This document shows positions 61,148 through 64,000 of a DNA stretch of 64,000 nt, in pieces (the stretch's first letter is position 1; every line of letters starts with the position of its first letter). The notes below the pieces were generated by a model. It had not been told where the DNA came from. It was given only the letters and a program-made list of their open reading frames with translations, and ran no database searches. A program made the translations under genes and the position numbers. The DNA comes from Aureimonas sp. AU12. Lineage in GTDB: Bacteria > Pseudomonadota > Alphaproteobacteria > Rhizobiales > Rhizobiaceae. The DNA is taken from NCBI RefSeq assembly GCF_001463705.1, contig NZ_BBWH01000009.1, positions 1-64,000 of the forward strand. Reading direction: 5' to 3'.

Positions 61148-61316
61148 GGGTATCCCTCCCCCGGCGGCCGGTTCACCCGCTTCGCTTCGCCGTCGATCCT
61201 TGACGATACTCGGCCCGGGTTCAGCTACAAGGGGCAAATCGCCGCCGCCGCCCGCCGCGCCATCTTTCGGGCGCGAGTGGAAGCGACGGTGCGCCACCCT
61301 TCGCCGGAACCTGCCG

Positions 61317-62204
61317 ATGACCGCCTCCGCCCCCTTCGACCGCGCCCTTCTCGCCCGGCGCCGCCTGCGCGCCGTCCGCGCAAACACGGGTGGCGCCGAC
61401 TTCCTGCTGCGGGCCGTCGCGGCGGAACTCAGCGAACGGCTGTCGCTCGTGCAGCGCCGCTTCGACGTGGCGGCGGACCTGTCCGGTCACGGCCTGCAGG
61501 TGGCCGAAGCGATGGCGGCGGGCGGGCAGGTGGACCGCGTGCTGCGGCTGGAGCGCGTGGCGGGTCTCGCCGGCGTGACGGGTCATGTGGAGACGGTGGT
61601 GGGCGACGACGAACTGCTGCCGCTGGCCGATGCCAGCATCGATCTCGCGGTCTCCGTGCTCTCGCTTCACCTGACGAACGACACGCCCGGCGCCTTCGTC
61701 CAGATCCGGCGAGCACTGAAGCCGGACGGGCTGTTCCTCGCCGCAATGCTCGGCGGCGACACGCTGACAGAGTTGCGCTCGTCGCTCCTCTCAGCCGAGG
61801 CCGAGATCAGCGGCGGCGCGAGCCCGCGCGTCGCGCCCTTCGTGGCGCTGAAGGAGGCGGGCGCCCTGCTCCAGCGCACGGGCTTCGCCCTGCCGGTGAT
61901 CGACCAGGACCGGCTGACGGTGCGCTACGACTCGCTCTTCGACCTCATGCGGGACCTGCGTTCCATGGGCATGACCAACGCTCTCACCGCCCGCTCGCGT
62001 CGCCCGTCGTCGCGCACCCTCTTCCTGCGCGCCGCAGAAATCTACGCGGAGCGCTTCGCCGATCCCGACGGGCGGCTGCGGGCGACGTTCGACGTGATCT
62101 ATCTCTCGGGATGGCGACCGCACGACAGTCAGCAGAAGCCGCTGAAGCCCGGCAGCGCGAAGATGCGCCTCGCCGACGCGTTGAAACCGCCCGCCGGCGA
62201 CTGA
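61317..62204 (+). CDS. SAM methyltransferase, BioC / NDUFAF5-like
   Basis: 295 residues: APFDRALLARRRLRAV at the start, RFDVAADLSGHG in the motif I position, LPLADASIDLAVSVLSLHLTND (the LPFxxxSFDLVLSxLxLHWVND block of NDUFAF5/BioC-like proteins), then LFLAAMLGGDTLTELR. No glycine-rich motif I of the classic type is obvious. The start at 61317 opens this homology; the longer frame overlaps comF. Substrate unknown. Confidence 0.85.
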   Translation: MTASAPFDRALLARRRLRAVRANTGGADFLLRAVAAELSERLSLVQRRFDVAADLSGHGLQVAEAMAAGGQVDRVLRLERVAGLAGVTGHVETVVGDDELLPLADASIDLAVSVLSLHLTNDTPGAFVQIRRALKPDGLFLAAMLGGDTLTELRSSLLSAEAEISGGASPRVAPFVALKEAGALLQRTGFALPVIDQDRLTVRYDSLFDLMRDLRSMGMTNALTARSRRPSSRTLFLRAAEIYAERFADPDGRLRATFDVIYLSGWRPHDSQQKPLKPGSAKMRLADALKPPAGD

Positions 62205-62218
62205 GGCTCGAGCGCCCG

Positions 62219-62377
62219 TCAGTTGCCGCTGATGGCCGCGGACACCCGCTCCATCACCAGATTGACGGAGCCGCCGACCGAGTTGCCGGTCGCGCCCAGA
62301 CCGCCGACGATCGCCAGCCCGATGAGCGAGGCGATGAGCGCATATTCGATCGCCGTGCTGCCGCGAGCGCACGCCAT
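62219..62377 (-). CDS. Flp/Fap-type pilin-like protein, 52 aa
   Basis: Short type IVb pilin pattern: ARG|STAIEYALIASLIGLAIVGGLGATG, where cleavage after glycine leaves an STAIEY start with glutamate at position 5 (Flp pilins usually have G-x-TAIEYGLI). One hydrophobic helix and a short tail follow. The start is uncertain: ATG (62377) gives a very short leader; GTG codons at 62380 and 62392 or a TTG further up would lengthen it. No tad assembly genes are in the window. Confidence 0.7.
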   Translation of the reverse strand: MACARGSTAIEYALIASLIGLAIVGGLGATGNSVGGSVNLVMERVSAAISGN

Positions 62378-62421
62378 CACCGAGCGGGCTCGCACGAGCA
62401 GACCGTGGGCGGAAGCGGCGC

Positions 62422-62709
62422 TCAACAGGCGCCCCGGTCGGTTCCATCGGAGAATCGCAGGCAAGGCCCAAGCGATCCGGCGGCGCGCGGACTGCCGACC
62501 GCGAAGCTGAAACGCGACGACGAGACCGAACCGGTGGTCATCGTGTCGAGCCCTTCGCCGCCGCTGGCCGTCACCAACCGGTCGCCGCGCGGCGCCACGC
62601 CGAAGACGAGCGCCAGAGCCAGCGGTCCGACGAGCAGCATCGCGCGCAGGAGGGCGGCGCCCGCGCCGGATCTGCCCCGCGAGCGGGTCTTTCGTCCATG
62701 CTGTCTCAT
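62422..62709 (-). CDS. Hypothetical secreted protein, 95 aa
   Basis: Basic start MRQHGRKTRSRGRSG, then hydrophobic LLRAMLLVGPLALALVFGVA as signal peptide or anchor, TMTTGSVSSSRFSFAVG, and a two-cysteine end GPCLRFSDGTDRGAC. Exported proteins with the ending PCxxxxDGxxRGxC are familiar in Rhizobiales as I recall. GAGGCGGGG lies a few bases before the ATG. 45 bases before the pilin-like gene. Confidence 0.55.
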   Translation of the reverse strand: MRQHGRKTRSRGRSGAGAALLRAMLLVGPLALALVFGVAPRGDRLVTASGGEGLDTMTTGSVSSSRFSFAVGSPRAAGSLGPCLRFSDGTDRGAC

Positions 62710-62803
62710 ATCGGCCCCGCCTCGGCTTCATTTCACCGATCATCACTGCCGGGACGTAAAGGCCGCTTTAAGCCGTATCCTTAACGGGCGGCCGAAATCA
62801 CGT

Positions 62804-63211
62804 TCAGAGGAGATCGACGAGGAACGGAATGAGCGGAAGGTCGGCCGGCGGCATGGGCAAATCGCGCAGATCACGCGCCCGCACCCATTTGAGCCGCTGC
62901 CCCTCCATCCCCTGCGGGATGCCCTCGTAGCGCCGGCAGATGTAAAGCGGCATCAGCAGGTGGAAGTCGTCGTAGGTGTGGGTGGCAAAGGTCAGCGGCG
63001 CGAGGCAGTCGGCCTTCACCGCGATGCCGAGCTCCTCGCGCAACTCGCGGATCAGCGTCTCCTCCGGGGTCTCCCGGGCCTCCACCTTGCCGCCGGGAAA
63101 CTCCCAGAGCCCGGCCAGCGACTTGCCGGCCGGCCGCTCGGCCATCAGGATGCGGTTGTCGGCGTCGAGCAGCGCACAGGCCGCGACGAGGAGGAGACGG
63201 GAGACGGGCAT
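62804..63211 (-). CDS. mutT: Nudix hydrolase, MutT (8-oxo-dGTP diphosphatase)
   Basis: 135 residues. The Nudix box GGKVEARETPEETLIRELREELGI is complete (GX5EX7REUXEEXGU). Cleans oxidised dGTP from the nucleotide pool. MPVSRLLLVAACALLDADNRILMAERP is the usual MutT opening, which sets the start at 63211. Follows the acetyltransferase gene in the same direction, as in the argJ-GNAT-mutT order of many Rhizobiales. Confidence 0.93.
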   Translation of the reverse strand: MPVSRLLLVAACALLDADNRILMAERPAGKSLAGLWEFPGGKVEARETPEETLIRELREELGIAVKADCLAPLTFATHTYDDFHLLMPLYICRRYEGIPQGMEGQRLKWVRARDLRDLPMPPADLPLIPFLVDLL

Positions 63212-63251
63212 GGGTGCAGCTTTCCGGCAGGCGGGAACGTCGGTCGTGCGG

Positions 63252-64000
63252 TCAGACGATGATGCCCGGCGGCGCGCGGTAGCAGTAGCGATAGGCTTCC
63301 GAGAAGCCGAGACCGGCATAGAGCGCCCGCCCTGCCGCATTGTCGGCCTCGACCTGCAACCAGCCGGTTCGCGCCCCCCGATGCAGCGTGTGGCGCAGCG
63401 CGTTGACCACGAGATCGCGCCCGACGCCGCGCCGGCGCTCGCTCGGCAGGACGGCGACGTCGAGGATGCCCGACAGGTCGTTGTCGGTGATCGCCAGCGC
63501 CACCGCGACGGGCGAACCCGCCTCGTTCTCGCGCACGAAGAAGGCCGCCGGCGGCCGGATCGCGTTCAGCACCTCGGCCAGTCCATCGCGCAGCGCGGCG
63601 GGCCGCTGATGAACGACGAGCGAGGCGTCGAGATAGCGCCAGCCATCGTGGATCGGGATCCGGTCGAGCCCGTCCGAGAGATCGAGCGACGCGAGGTCGG
63701 CGGTGTAGACGATCGATTCCCCGAAGCGAGACCAGCCTGCTTCGTCGAGATGATCGACGAGCGTCGGTGGGCAAAGCGGCGACTGGCGCACGATCAGCGG
63801 GCGGCCGGATTGCGCGAAACGCTCGCCGGCCCGCTCCAGCCGCGCGGCCATGTCGGTGTCGTCGGAGCGGTCGAGCGGGTTCACCGAGTTCAGCCGCTTG
63901 GCCGGAAAGCTCGTGGTGACTCGCACGGCCCAGGTGCCGTCGAAGAAGGTGGTGGTGGCCGGCCAGGCCCGAAAGCCCGCCGCCTCGAGGCGACGGACGA
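63252..64000 (-). CDS. GNAT-family N-acetyltransferase (partial, N-terminus beyond window)
   Basis: The frame is open to the window edge; the edge-most codons read VRRLEAAGFRAWPATTTFFDGTWAVRV, continuing into TTSFPAKRLNSVNPL. The acetyl-CoA site is SGILDVAVLPSERRRGVGRDLVVNAL with the R/QxxGxG/A motif RRRGVG, and the end ALYAGLGFSEAYRYCYR is the usual final strand. A GTG inside (63926) could be mistaken for the start, but sequence before it fits the family. Substrate unknown; in related genomes this gene lies after argJ. Confidence 0.88.
   Translation of the reverse strand, partial: VRRLEAAGFRAWPATTTFFDGTWAVRVTTSFPAKRLNSVNPLDRSDDTDMAARLERAGERFAQSGRPLIVRQSPLCPPTLVDHLDEAGWSRFGESIVYTADLASLDLSDGLDRIPIHDGWRYLDASLVVHQRPAALRDGLAEVLNAIRPPAAFFVRENEAGSPVAVALAITDNDLSGILDVAVLPSERRRGVGRDLVVNALRHTLHRGARTGWLQVEADNAAGRALYAGLGFSEAYRYCYRAPPGIIV

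Overview
The window is a GC-rich (roughly two-thirds G+C), gene-dense chromosomal segment of an alphaproteobacterium, most likely of the order Hyphomicrobiales (Rhizobiales). Three things point there. A PhyR/NepR/EcfG general stress response locus is present. The gene order DUF4167 - prmC - prfA - ptsP - lysC | ubiG is typical of the order. Many small proteins are of types common in this group (DUF1127, DUF1289, DUF1328, DUF3597, imelysins). The genus cannot be fixed from the sequence; something near Aurantimonadaceae is only a guess. I recognised no rRNA or tRNA genes, CRISPR arrays, insertion sequences or phage.

Layout. 1-4.8 kb: a dipeptide/oligopeptide ABC importer (dppABCD, minus strand, dppD cut by the window edge), with a 36-codon gene on the opposite strand between dppC and dppD. 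4.9-7.0 kb: an Mrp/ApbC ATPase and a HugZ-like protein. 7.0-8.0 kb: small lipoproteins or secreted proteins. 8.2-16 kb: the general stress response block (HWE kinase, phyR, nepR, ecfG), then small envelope genes (DUF883, holin-like, single-TM, DUF1328), a diacylglycerol-kinase-like enzyme and a three-module PRC-barrel protein. 16.2-20.6 kb: an RND efflux adaptor and pump without an outer-membrane gene. 20.6-29.7 kb: DUF1127/LysR pair, ABC-F ATPase, DUF3597, D,D-carboxypeptidase, methyltransferase, an RNA helicase with a structured leader, a PHA-granule-type protein and a PilZ protein. 29.8-34.5 kb: C4-dicarboxylate transport (dctA divergent from dctBD). 34.5-35.7 kb: small proteins, including two tandem 85-residue paralogues. 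35.7-41 kb: a periplasmic iron-type cluster (imelysin, di-haem protein, second imelysin, Tat-exported DUF1513). 41-48 kb: trypsin-like protease, DUF2076, APC permease, gph, MaoC-like hydratase and chemoreceptor. 48-56.6 kb: the housekeeping block above. 56.8-64 kb: dps, two DUF1289 genes, DUF1178, nitrilase-family amidohydrolase, grxC, comF, a methyltransferase, an Flp-pilin-like gene, mutT, and a GNAT acetyltransferase cut by the window edge.

Links between genes. Sequences fitting the EcfG promoter pattern (GGAAC, a 16-base spacer, then CGTT or CGGTT-like) lie in front of the 96-aa secreted protein, the stress kinase, the DUF883 operon, DUF1328, the PRC-barrel gene and DUF3597. A near-palindromic weaker version lies between phyR and nepR. 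This suggests that the stress sensors and their envelope effectors sit together. A second link is the motif TTGGAA-N3-TTCCAA, found in front of both the imelysin operon and dps, which suggests shared iron control. A third is the dctA promoter: a perfect sigma-54 element with two DctD-like dyads, one ending at the dctB start codon.

All function calls come from reading the translated sequence. No database search, alignment or folding program was run.
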